From positions 154,993-218,992 of the forward strand of contig NZ_QJKD01000013.1 in assembly GCF_003201875.1 (NCBI RefSeq): DNA of 64,000 bases, given 5' to 3'. The stretch comes from Hungatella effluvii (lineage in GTDB: Bacteria; Bacillota; Clostridia; Lachnospirales; Lachnospiraceae). Under the pieces are notes generated by a model. That model ran no database searches, was not told the DNA's origin, and saw only the letters and a list, made by a program, of their open reading frames with translations. This document shows, piece by piece, positions 7,753-15,188 of the stretch (position 1 is its first letter; each line of letters begins with the position of its first letter). A program made the position numbers and the translations under genes.

Positions 7753-9066
7753 CTAGAATCCCCGTTCCGTCCTGGCCTGCGCAGTCAATGTTTCATCTTT
7801 GCTGTTATTTATGATGTCCGTAAACATCTCATTCGCCTGTTCCTTCTGATTCATTCCCTTGTAAATGACGGCCGCCTTATACTTGGCAGCCCAGTAATCC
7901 GGCTTTACAGCCAGGCTCTTTAAATAGTAATCCAGAGCCGTCTGGCTGTCTCCCGCGCCCGAAGCCTCGTCTCCAAGGCTTTCCAGCACCTGATATCCCC
8001 GTTCCTCCATGTCGGTCTTAATCTCTCCGACGATGGCCAGCACATCCGGTGACGCGATGAGTTCCGTCTTCAAATCGGCGTAAAGCTTTACCGCCGCGGT
8101 GAAATCATCCTTCTTATACGCCTGCAGAATTCCGATCACGTTCTGGTATTGAGCCAGCACGCTGTCCGAGTCATTGGTAAATGTGGACAGGGAATCTTCC
8201 GCCGTTTTCTTATCTGCCTCCAGGCCGGCGATCTGATCACTTAAGCTGTCCGCCTTCTGATTCGCCTGGCTTAAGCTCTCGCTGTACTTAAGCATCTCCT
8301 GGTTATGTTTTTCATTGATCGCCCTCGTATTCGCCGGCATAACCAGGAAAAAGACGACGGCCGCCCCCAGAAGCAGGCCCGCGAGGATATTGACGACCGC
8401 CATATCCTTCGTATTCTCTCTGTAGCTGGGCGGAATGATGACATCGTCATCCTCCATCTGCCGATGGGACAGGACATTTTTCAGCTTCCTCTTTTCAGGC
8501 TCACGCTCGGTGCGGCTGCCTGTATTTGCCTTGACGATCGACTTATACCAGAGCGCCTTCGGATGATTCCTGTCTATCTGCAATACCTTGTAGACTGATT
8601 TTCCCGCCTTCTGGTAATCCTCTCTCGCAATACAGAGAATGGCCAGAAGCAGCTGGGCCTTCACATAGTTCGGCTTCGCCTCCACCACCTTGACGAGCTG
8701 AAGGATCGCCAAGTCCTCGCTGCCGTTCTGGGCGTAGACGAGGGCCTGGTTAAACCGCCGGATCATGTGGCGCTCCGTGTCGAGACTCCCCTTTTTTCTC
8801 TGGATCTCACCCAGATAGTAGTCCGCCCGGTTCTCCTGCGGCTGCAGGTTCATGCTGATGACCCACTGAACCAGCGCATCCCCGACCTCCCCGACCTCAT
8901 AGTAAATGAGGCCCAGAAGGTTCCTGGCATCCGTCTGGTACTTATTAAAATGAAGGCTCTTCTTTAAACATTCGGCCGCACCGGACAAATCCCGCAGCCG
9001 CGCCCGCTCTAATCCCATGTTATAATAGCTGTTGGCAATGACACGGGTTTTTCTTACATAATCCAT
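7753..9066 (-). CDS. TPR-repeat membrane protein with coiled coil
   Basis: A 437-residue protein. Residues about 10-180 are tetratricopeptide repeats (for example NSYYNMGLERARLRDLSGAA and ALWYKSIVKAN). Then come a basic linker, one membrane helix at about 223-244, a coiled coil at about 250-298, and a C-terminal TPR pair (ALDYYLKSLAVKPDYWAAKY). With the positive residues before the helix the N-terminal TPRs should be cytosolic and the coiled coil plus C-terminal TPRs outside. It is likely a scaffold; the partner is unknown. It lies 11 bases after a small acidic gene and downstream of folC. Confidence 0.75.
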   Translation of the reverse strand: MDYVRKTRVIANSYYNMGLERARLRDLSGAAECLKKSLHFNKYQTDARNLLGLIYYEVGEVGDALVQWVISMNLQPQENRADYYLGEIQRKKGSLDTERHMIRRFNQALVYAQNGSEDLAILQLVKVVEAKPNYVKAQLLLAILCIAREDYQKAGKSVYKVLQIDRNHPKALWYKSIVKANTGSRTEREPEKRKLKNVLSHRQMEDDDVIIPPSYRENTKDMAVVNILAGLLLGAAVVFFLVMPANTRAINEKHNQEMLKYSESLSQANQKADSLSDQIAGLEADKKTAEDSLSTFTNDSDSVLAQYQNVIGILQAYKKDDFTAAVKLYADLKTELIASPDVLAIVGEIKTDMEERGYQVLESLGDEASGAGDSQTALDYYLKSLAVKPDYWAAKYKAAVIYKGMNQKEQANEMFTDIINNSKDETLTAQARTERGF

Positions 9067-9077
9067 ATCTTACCTGC

Positions 9078-9218
9078 CTATTCCTTGCCGACTTCCTTGA
9101 TCAGTTCCATCATCAAATCATTCATATCCGTCAGATCGCTTCTCACGATCGCATCCTCTATGGCATCTACTTCCAGACTCGGTCTGTAATCGTTTATCTC
9201 GGTTTCAAAATCAATCAT
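9078..9218 (-). CDS. Small acidic protein between folC and the TPR gene
   Basis: A 46-codon gene starting MIDFETEINDYRPSLEVDAI and ending IKEVGKE. It is strongly acidic and predicted mostly helical, without membrane segment or cysteine. A GGAGG box (in TTGGAGGTATAAAGG) precedes the ATG at 9218. The start overlaps the folC stop by 8 bases and the stop is 11 bases before the TPR gene, so all three are coupled. I do not know the family; an adaptor or inhibitor of the TPR protein is possible but only guessed. Confidence 0.7.
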   Translation of the reverse strand: MIDFETEINDYRPSLEVDAIEDAIVRSDLTDMNDLMMELIKEVGKE

Positions 9219-10533
9219 CCTTTATACCTCCAAGAATTGTCTTTATCTCTCCCATCAGATACAGGGATCCCACGCAGAACAGCAGATGTTCCCCATCCTG
9301 CCATGTGAGCAGTACCTTCAGTGCCTCTTCTGCCGTATCAAAACCATATATTCTGCAATCGGAAACGGCTGAAAACTCCGCCTCCAGCACTTCCTTCGCC
9401 ATTCCCCGGTCCGAATGGATATGGGCTACAGCAACCGAATCCAGCGGCAGACACGCCGCAATCTCACGGATCATGGTATCGTGGGCCTTGTCCGATACAG
9501 AGGAAAACAGAAGACAGGCCCGCTTCCCGCTCTTCTCACAGAGGCGCGAGGCTGTCTTGATAAATTCTTCGATTCCGCCCGGATTGTGCGCTCCATCCAG
9601 GTACAGCCCGGGCGCCGCCTCTTCCATGCGCGCCGGCCATCTCATGGACTCCAGTCCGGCCTTAAGCTCCTCTTCTGATAAGCGTATGTCTTCCCTCTGC
9701 CGCATCAGTACTTCCACCGTCCTAAGCGCAGTCAGAGCGTTCATCACCTGATATTCCGCCTGGGATGGAATCAGCACGCGGAGAAAGCTGCCGTCAAGCC
9801 GCTTAAGTCCCGCCCGGATTCCCTGCTCTTCCCATGCCTCTATCACATAGTCCTGCCTGTCCACAGGATATAGCGGGCTGTGGCTGGCAGCGGCCTCTTC
9901 CTCGATCACAGCGGCTGTCCCCTGGTCGCCTCTCTCATATATGACGGGAACGCCCGGCTTTATGATACCGGCCTTCTGATAAGCGATCTTTTCCACGGTA
10001 TCGCCTAAATATTCCGTATGATCCAGACTTATGGAAGTGATGGCCACTGCCAGCGGATGACGGATCACATTCGTCGTGTCCAGCCTTCCGCCGAGTCCCG
10101 TCTCCAGAACCGTGAAATCATTGTCCATCTGGTCAAACAGCTTCATACCCATGTAAAACAGGAATTCAAAATAGGATGGATGGCAGTATCCCTCTTCCGT
10201 CATGCATTCCGATAAATCCCTGATTTCACGAAAGCTGCTCTCAAATGGCCCATATTCGACCGGCTTACCGTCGAATAAAAATCTCTCCCGCACCTCCGTC
10301 AGATGAGGCGAGATAAATGCTCCCGTGTGGTATCCCCCTGCCATCAGCATGGAGGTTATATATGCACAGACCGAACCCTTTCCATTGGTCCCGGCCACAT
10401 GAATGATCTTTCTCTTCTCGTCGGGGTTGTCCATCCGCTCCAGAAAAGCCCTGATATCTTCCAGGGAATTCTTTTTTCTGGCCCACATGGGGATATCGGC
10501 CAGATATTCTTCCGCAGTTTTTTCCAAACTCAT
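9211..10533 (-). CDS. folC: Folylpolyglutamate synthase / dihydrofolate synthase
   Basis: A 440-residue Mur-ligase-like enzyme that adds glutamate to folates in the cytoplasm, with ATP. Clear signatures are the P-loop VAGTNGKGSVCAYITSML, FISPHLTEVRERF, the ETGLGGRLDTTNV motif, ISLDHTEYLG with its metal-binding His, and LDGAHNPGGIEEF in the C-terminal domain. Length fits the family (about 430). The GGGGCG box before the ATG at 10533 is moderate. A promoter lies about 95 bases upstream. Confidence 0.95.
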   Translation of the reverse strand: MSLEKTAEEYLADIPMWARKKNSLEDIRAFLERMDNPDEKRKIIHVAGTNGKGSVCAYITSMLMAGGYHTGAFISPHLTEVRERFLFDGKPVEYGPFESSFREIRDLSECMTEEGYCHPSYFEFLFYMGMKLFDQMDNDFTVLETGLGGRLDTTNVIRHPLAVAITSISLDHTEYLGDTVEKIAYQKAGIIKPGVPVIYERGDQGTAAVIEEEAAASHSPLYPVDRQDYVIEAWEEQGIRAGLKRLDGSFLRVLIPSQAEYQVMNALTALRTVEVLMRQREDIRLSEEELKAGLESMRWPARMEEAAPGLYLDGAHNPGGIEEFIKTASRLCEKSGKRACLLFSSVSDKAHDTMIREIAACLPLDSVAVAHIHSDRGMAKEVLEAEFSAVSDCRIYGFDTAEEALKVLLTWQDGEHLLFCVGSLYLMGEIKTILGGIKDD

Positions 10534-10627
10534 CTTACGCCCCGGCTTTCGTTCTTTATGTAATCTTAATCCTTATGCTGCCTTACTGCGCGCCTTTTCA
10601 CGCACGCCAATTCCGGCTTTCTTATTT

Positions 10628-10655
10628 ATTATAATATAACTCGGCCATTATGCAA
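10628..10655 (-). promoter_or_regulatory. Candidate folC promoter
   Basis: On the minus strand TTGCAT (10655-10650) and TATAAT (10633-10628) are separated by 16 bases, about 95 bases before the folC start. This is a good sigma-A match. Confidence 0.6.
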
Positions 10656-10767
10656 CCTCTTTCTTTCGCAAATACAGACGGATTTCTACATTTTTACTCC
10701 GGTTCTTTCACGGAAACACGGACAGCGCGCCAGAGCGTGCCAGGACAAACGTTCCTGTAAAATGAAA

Positions 10768-10906
10768 AACAGGGGTATTCCGGAACCACAATCCGGGACA
10801 CCCCTGTTATCATCTGTCAATTTATTCCCGCGGGCAACGAGCCAAGCGGACACGCTGGCGCGTCCATTTGGCGATTGCATGCCCCGCTGCCTGCAGCGGA
10901 TTTTTT
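10768..10906. other. Three consecutive hairpins downstream of ridA
   Basis: The 375-base gap between folC and ridA carries three stem-loops. The first pairs 10768-10784 with 10792-10808 (17-nt arms, two differences) and on the minus strand runs into TTTTTCATTTT, so it can terminate ridA. The second is a cruciform-like hairpin at 10841-10872 (GCCAA with TTGGC outside, GGACACGC with GCGCGTCC inside). The third, CCGCTGC at 10885-10891 with GCAGCGG at 10893-10899, is followed by ATTTTTT on the plus strand, where no gene precedes it. Arms near 10716-10732 and 10848-10863 are also partly complementary. It may be a repeat element or a plus-strand structured RNA. The remaining 10534-10767 holds only the folC promoter. 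Confidence 0.5.
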
Positions 10907-10908
10907 GA

Positions 10909-11289
10909 CTATCCGCAGTATGCGATCGCTTCGATCTCAACAAGCGCTGCCTTTGGAAGAGCAGCTACTTCAAATGCAGCTCTGGCCGGGCATGCACCCT
11001 CGAAAAAGGTTGCGTAAACTTCGTTCATAGCGCCGAAGTCGCCGATGTTCTGTAATAAAACAGTTGTCTTTACCACATTTGCCATAGATAAGCCTTCGCT
11101 CTCTAAGATCGCCTTGATATTGGTTAAGGACTGCTTCGTCTGGGAGGCAATATCCTCGCCTGCAAATGCTCCTGTTGCCGGATCGATCGGAAGCTGGCCG
11201 GATACGTATACGTAATCTCCGCCTCTCACTGCCTGGGAATATGGTCCGATCGCTGCCGGTGCTTTTTCTGTAGCCAATACTTTTTTCAT
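10909..11289 (-). CDS. ridA: RidA-family reactive imine/enamine deaminase
   Basis: A 126-residue YjgF/YER057c/UK114-family protein. It hydrolyses reactive 2-aminoacrylate-type enamines/imines made by PLP enzymes, as a cytoplasmic trimer. Family marks are IGPYSQAVRGGDYVYVSGQL at the N-terminus, the catalytic Arg in CPARAAFEVAALPK, and the closing VEIEAIAYCG. The length is the family norm. A GGAG box precedes the ATG at 11289. The gene is monocistronic between its own promoter and a hairpin terminator. Confidence 0.95.
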   Translation of the reverse strand: MKKVLATEKAPAAIGPYSQAVRGGDYVYVSGQLPIDPATGAFAGEDIASQTKQSLTNIKAILESEGLSMANVVKTTVLLQNIGDFGAMNEVYATFFEGACPARAAFEVAALPKAALVEIEAIAYCG

Positions 11290-11326
11290 TCTATGTATCT
11301 CCTTTCGTTCTTCACGTTATATATCT

Positions 11327-11354
11327 AGATTATCACACATTCCGCAAAAGTCAA
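11327..11354 (-). promoter_or_regulatory. Candidate ridA promoter
   Basis: TTGACT (11354-11349) and TAATCT (11332-11327) on the minus strand with a 16-base spacer, about 40 bases before the ridA start. Confidence 0.6.
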
Positions 11355-11419
11355 GAAAGTTTTTTAGGTTATCTTAAAAATATTTAGTTTACCTGTTTTT
11401 CTTTTCGTTTATTTACCTC

Positions 11420-11448
11420 TTGTCATCTAGTATTGAATACTATATAAT
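11420..11448 (+). promoter_or_regulatory. Promoter of the DUF1836 gene
   Basis: TTGTCA at 11420-11425, a 17-base spacer and a perfect TATAAT at 11443-11448, about 19 bases before the start codon; a strong sigma-A match. Confidence 0.7.
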
Positions 11449-11466
11449 AGGATATGAGGTGAAACT

Positions 11467-12081
11467 ATGAAGACGAATGACGAAAGAATACAGGATATCC
11501 TAAAACGTCTGGATACCTTAAGTTATATCAGGCCTGAAGAGATTCCGGGCATTGATCTTTACATGGACCAGGTTACTACATTTATGGATGAACATCTGAA
11601 GAACACGAAGCGCTACCCCGAGGATAAGGTGCTGACGAAAACCATGATCAACAACTATGCCAAGAACAACCTGCTGCCTGCGCCCAACAAAAAGAAGTAC
11701 TCCAGAGAGCATATCCTGCTTCTGATTTTTATCTATTATTTTAAGAATATTCTTTCCATCAACGACATCGAAGAATTGTTCCGGCCGATCACCACAGGTC
11801 ATTTCGCATTGAAGGACGGCCTTTTACTGGAGGACATCTACAAAGAGATCTTCTCCCTGGAATCGGAGGAGATGGAACATTTGCGGGAAGACGTGAAAGC
11901 AAAGTATGAACGCGCGGGCGGTACATTTACGGATGAGAACCTGGCTGAGGAAGACAGGGAATACTTACGGCTCTTCGCTTTAATCTGCGAATTATCCTTT
12001 GACGTCTATTTAAAGAAGCAGATGGTGGAACAGATGATCGACGAGCTTCGGGAAGCGAACCCGTCCAAAAAGAAAAAGTAA
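11467..12081 (+). CDS. DUF1836 domain-containing protein
   Basis: A 204-residue protein with the DUF1836 pattern: a MerR-like N-terminal helix-turn-helix region (DKVLTKTMINNYAKNNLLP followed by KKYSREHILLL) and a helical C-terminal domain. Such proteins are widespread in Firmicutes and are thought to be DNA-binding regulators; no target is known to me. The ATG at 11467 follows ATGAGGTGAA, a fair ribosome binding site. The lysine-rich tail (NPSKKKK) may bind nucleic acid. It is monocistronic, between a strong promoter and a strong terminator. Confidence 0.8.
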   Translation: MKTNDERIQDILKRLDTLSYIRPEEIPGIDLYMDQVTTFMDEHLKNTKRYPEDKVLTKTMINNYAKNNLLPAPNKKKYSREHILLLIFIYYFKNILSINDIEELFRPITTGHFALKDGLLLEDIYKEIFSLESEEMEHLREDVKAKYERAGGTFTDENLAEEDREYLRLFALICELSFDVYLKKQMVEQMIDELREANPSKKKK

Positions 12082-12095
12082 GTAAGTGAAGATAA

Positions 12096-12154
12096 AACGC
12101 TCCCTTTCATGGGAACAGTTCCCTGCGGAATCTGTTCCCATGAAAGGGAGCGTT
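12096..12154. terminator. Long bidirectional terminator
   Basis: A 23-bp perfect inverted repeat (12096-12118 with 12132-12154) lies between the convergent DUF1836 and yerC genes. The minus-strand transcript runs into TTTTATC and the plus-strand transcript into GCATTTAT. The stem is unusually long and perfect. Confidence 0.8.
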
Positions 12155-12206
12155 GCATTTATCTCTCCATTTTGTCTGAAGCTGCGGCCTCTCCGGGCTG
12201 CCGCGT

Positions 12207-12506
12207 CTACTTCGCCTCTGTATCCTCCAGACGCTTAAATACCATATCATATCCGTCGTTTCCATAATTCAGGGAACGGTTCACACGGCTGATCGTGGCT
12301 GTGGAAGCCCCGGTCTTTTCCGCAATCTCCAGATACGTGCGGCCCTCGCGAAGCATCTTGGCTACCTCATACCGCTGAGATAAGCTGAGCAGTTCGTTGA
12401 CTGTACACACATCCTCAAAGAACGTATAGCACTCTTCCGGTGTCTTCAGTGTCAGTATTGCCTGAAACAGATGGTCAACCGCATCTGTCTTAATTTTTTT
12501 ATTCAT
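12207..12506 (-). CDS. YerC/YecD-family TrpR-like transcriptional regulator
   Basis: A 99-residue protein of the TrpR-like YerC/YecD family. It carries VCTVNELLSLSQRYEVAKML then a helix-turn-helix with YLEIAEKTGASTATISRVNR, the family hallmark, and the tail NYGNDGYDMVF. It should bind DNA in the cytoplasm; its operator and effector are not known. A GGGG box lies upstream of the ATG at 12506. It ends at the shared bidirectional terminator. Confidence 0.9.
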   Translation of the reverse strand: MNKKIKTDAVDHLFQAILTLKTPEECYTFFEDVCTVNELLSLSQRYEVAKMLREGRTYLEIAEKTGASTATISRVNRSLNYGNDGYDMVFKRLEDTEAK

Positions 12507-12594
12507 GGTTTCAATCAGTCCCCTTTATTTTTGCTGTTACTTCATCTATGGAGTATTTTAACATATTAAAGTCATAAAGTCCACCCCCGGACAC

Positions 12595-13404
12595 TTATGA
12601 CAGCATAAATTTTTCGATGACATGAGCAACGCCGTCGTCGTTATTGGAAAGCGTCACGTAATCCGCCGCATTTTTCACGGGCAGGACCGCGTTCTCCATG
12701 GCCACGCCCAGACCGGCATACTGAATCATGGACAAATCGTTGTATCCGTCACCGCAGGCGATCATCTCGTCCTTCGTCATGTTAAGACGCGTAAGCAGCC
12801 GCTCTAAAGACGCCGCCTTATCGATTCCCTTGGGCAAAACCTCCAGAAAGTGGGGTTCCGAACGGTACACACTGTAATCACGCCCCAGCGCGGCCTTCAC
12901 CTTTGGTTCCACGAGAGCCAGGTAATCCCCATCGTCGAGAAGCAGAAACTTTACCACCGGGAAATCCACGTACTGGTCGAAGTTTTCCACCCGCCGGACC
13001 TCCAGTTTATTGATGTCGGACTCCTTTTTTACATAGATATCTCCGGGGTCCGGCGTAATGATGCAGTCCCCTTCGTATGTAAGGATGTTCACGCCGTGCT
13101 CTCTGGCCAGCGCAATGATCTTTTTATTCGATGTTACAGGAAGCTCCTTTGCAAACACGGTCTCCCCCGTCTTGCATTCGATAATCCGCCCTCCGTTGAA
13201 GGACAGGATATAACCGCCATCCTCTGTGAGCCCCAGCTCCTTCGCCAGCGGCATCACCCCGTAGGTCGGCCGTCCGGAGGCCAGCACGATAGTTCCTCCC
13301 TGGCTTTTCAGCTTCATCAGCGCTTCCTTCGTCCTCGGTGTGATCACTTTATCCCGGTTTGTCAGTGTGCCATCCAGATCCAGCACGATCATTCGATATG
13401 CCAT
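12595..13404 (-). CDS. Cof-type HAD-IIB hydrolase
   Basis: A 269-residue haloacid-dehalogenase phosphatase of the Cof subfamily, which removes phosphate from sugar phosphates, nucleotides or flavin precursors. Motif I is VLDLDGTL, motif II VLASGRP, motif III a Lys in PKGIDKAASL, and motif IV ACGDGYNDLSMI; a C2B cap lies between. The frame is open 22 codons further, but the ATG at 13404 is chosen for its AGGAGAAGG box and because the first motif then lies at the family position. The natural substrate is not predictable. Confidence 0.92.
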   Translation of the reverse strand: MAYRMIVLDLDGTLTNRDKVITPRTKEALMKLKSQGGTIVLASGRPTYGVMPLAKELGLTEDGGYILSFNGGRIIECKTGETVFAKELPVTSNKKIIALAREHGVNILTYEGDCIITPDPGDIYVKKESDINKLEVRRVENFDQYVDFPVVKFLLLDDGDYLALVEPKVKAALGRDYSVYRSEPHFLEVLPKGIDKAASLERLLTRLNMTKDEMIACGDGYNDLSMIQYAGLGVAMENAVLPVKNAADYVTLSNNDDGVAHVIEKFMLS

Positions 13405-13441
13405 AATTCCTTCTCCTGCTTTCGTAAAATTCTCCGTGAAA

Positions 13442-13470
13442 AGTATATCATACTTCGGGGTAAAATGCAA
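13442..13470 (-). promoter_or_regulatory. Candidate promoter of the HAD gene
   Basis: TTGCAT (13470-13465), a 17-base spacer and TATACT (13447-13442) on the minus strand, about 38 bases before the start. Confidence 0.6.
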
Positions 13471-13560
13471 AATTTAGAAATTCGACTCATAATCCGGGAA
13501 CTGCAGCCTGTCACATTTCATACAATGTCACTATGAGAAACAACAAAAAAGGAGAATTCT

Positions 13561-14556
13561 ATGAAAAAAATCGTGAGCATCGTTCTCGCCGTATCCATGC
13601 TTGCCGTCTGCGTGACCGGCTGTAAAACGACCACAAGGAAACAGCTTAAGCCAGTGGTTCTGAATGAAGTCGCTCATTCTATCTTCTATGCTCCCCAGTA
13701 TGCCGCCATTGAACTGGGGTATTTTGAGGATGAAGGGCTCGACCTGACGCTGGTCAACGGAGCCGGCGCCGACAAGGTTATGACCGCTCTGATCTCCGGA
13801 GACGCCGATATCGGCTTTATGGGCTCCGAGGCCAGCATCTACGTCTATCAGCAGGGTTCTGACGATTACGCCGTAAACTTCGCCCAGCTGACCCAGCGGG
13901 CCGGTAACTTTCTGGTCGGCCGGGAAGCCCAGGATAACTTCGCCTGGGCCGATTTGAAGGGCAAGAAGGTGTTGGGCGGAAGAGCCGGCGGCATGCCGGA
14001 AATGGTATTTGAATACATTTTGAAGAAGAACGGGATCGATCCCGCCGCAGATCTGACCATCGACCAGAGCATCAACTTCGGTTTAACCGCCGCCGCCTTC
14101 ACCAGCAACGACGCCGATTATACGGTTGAGTTTGAACCATTTGCTACCGGTCTGGAAAAAGAAGGCAGCGGCCACGTCATCGCCTCCCTCGGCGTCGATT
14201 CCGGATACGTTCCCTATACTGCTTACAGCGTCAAGAAGAGCTATTTAGAGAAGAATCCTGACACAATCCAGAAATTCACCAATGCGATTCAGAAAGGCCT
14301 GGAATACGTAAACACCCATTCCGCCGAAGAAATCGCCAAAGTGATCCAGCCTCAGTTTAAAGAAACCGATGAGGATACCATCGCCACCATCGTTGGCCGC
14401 TATAAAGATCAGGATACCTGGAAAGGCGATACCGTCTTCGAAAAAGACAGTTTCGAACTTCTGGAAAACATCCTGGAGGAAGCAGGCGAACTGAATGAGC
14501 GCGTTCCTTACGAAAAGCTGGTAACAACCGAATTCTCACAGGAAGCGGCAAAGTAA
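13561..14556 (+). CDS. NMT1/SsuA-type ABC transporter substrate-binding lipoprotein
   Basis: A 331-residue periplasmic-binding-protein-fold lipoprotein. A signal peptide with lipobox (AVCVTGC, Cys at about 21) anchors it outside the membrane. The body is NMT1/THI5-like: HSIFYAPQYAAIELGYFEDE, VMTALISGDADIGFMGSEAS and the hinge region KGKKVLGGRAGGMPEM. Family members bind thiamine precursors, sulfonates or nitrate-type ligands. No permease or ATPase lies next to it, so it works with a transporter elsewhere or is a solitary receptor. An AGGAG box precedes the ATG. A TGTCAC motif occurs twice, at about 13510 and 13527, in its upstream region. Confidence 0.88.
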   Translation: MKKIVSIVLAVSMLAVCVTGCKTTTRKQLKPVVLNEVAHSIFYAPQYAAIELGYFEDEGLDLTLVNGAGADKVMTALISGDADIGFMGSEASIYVYQQGSDDYAVNFAQLTQRAGNFLVGREAQDNFAWADLKGKKVLGGRAGGMPEMVFEYILKKNGIDPAADLTIDQSINFGLTAAAFTSNDADYTVEFEPFATGLEKEGSGHVIASLGVDSGYVPYTAYSVKKSYLEKNPDTIQKFTNAIQKGLEYVNTHSAEEIAKVIQPQFKETDEDTIATIVGRYKDQDTWKGDTVFEKDSFELLENILEEAGELNERVPYEKLVTTEFSQEAAK

Positions 14557-14578
14557 AACCGAATGCCCACACATAACA

Positions 14579-14628
14579 AACAGATCCCGTTTCCGCTCTT
14601 CACCGTCGGAACCGGGATCTGTTCTTTT
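14579..14628. terminator. Terminator after the binding-protein gene
   Basis: AACAGATCCCG around 14579-14589 pairs with CGGGATCTGTT at 14612-14622, with inner TTCCG/CGGAA pairing, then CTTTTC. It can also stop transcripts from the opposing che operon. Confidence 0.75.
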
Positions 14629-14714
14629 CACAGTCTTATTTATCTTTTCACACCTTATTTTTCTTTTCGCATGTTTTCTCTTTTCCCATATCTCTTTTTT
14701 CATACATCGCCGTA

Positions 14715-15188
14715 TCAGTCAAATACCACCATGCATTTCAGAGTCTCCTCTGCATCAATCACATAGATCACTTCATTCTCCCAGGCGTATGCCGCTTTGA
14801 TCTTCAGGATCTCACCGATCCGGTCCGGCGTGTCTCCGGTCAGCCGCGTGTCTGCCGGTACCCTCAAGATCTCCGGTTCCTCCCTCACCAGGAAGCCGCA
14901 CTGCAGGGCCCCCGTCTCCGTGATTATGACTACCGGCTGGTCTCCGTACCCGCTCTCTTTTGTTCCTGTCATCCGACTTAAAGAAGCGGCGGTAATAATC
15001 GTCCCTTTCCAGTTGCACAGCCCTTCAAAGTAGTCCGGCACACAGGGTACCGGAGTAATCCGGCTGTCCCATATGATTTCCCGGATATGGGGAAGTTCAA
15101 ATCCGTAGACTGCATCCGTCATGCGGACACACAGAAACTCCAGTTCCTCTCTGCCTTCCTTCTCTTTCGCCTGATCCAAGTCATTCAT
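14715..15188 (-). CDS. cheW: CheW-like chemotaxis coupling protein (first copy)
   Basis: A 157-residue single CheW domain linking chemoreceptor to CheA at the inner face of the membrane. Visible blocks are FLCVRMTDAVYGFELPHIRE, VPDYFEGLCNWKGTIITAAS (the family RGxI-type turn, here WKGT) and ENEVIYVIDAEETL. Its start overlaps the cheA stop by 8 bases and it is the last gene of the operon. An in-frame ATG four codons upstream exists, but the one at 15188 fits the family N-terminus. Confidence 0.9.
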   Translation of the reverse strand: MNDLDQAKEKEGREELEFLCVRMTDAVYGFELPHIREIIWDSRITPVPCVPDYFEGLCNWKGTIITAASLSRMTGTKESGYGDQPVVIITETGALQCGFLVREEPEILRVPADTRLTGDTPDRIGEILKIKAAYAWENEVIYVIDAEETLKCMVVFD

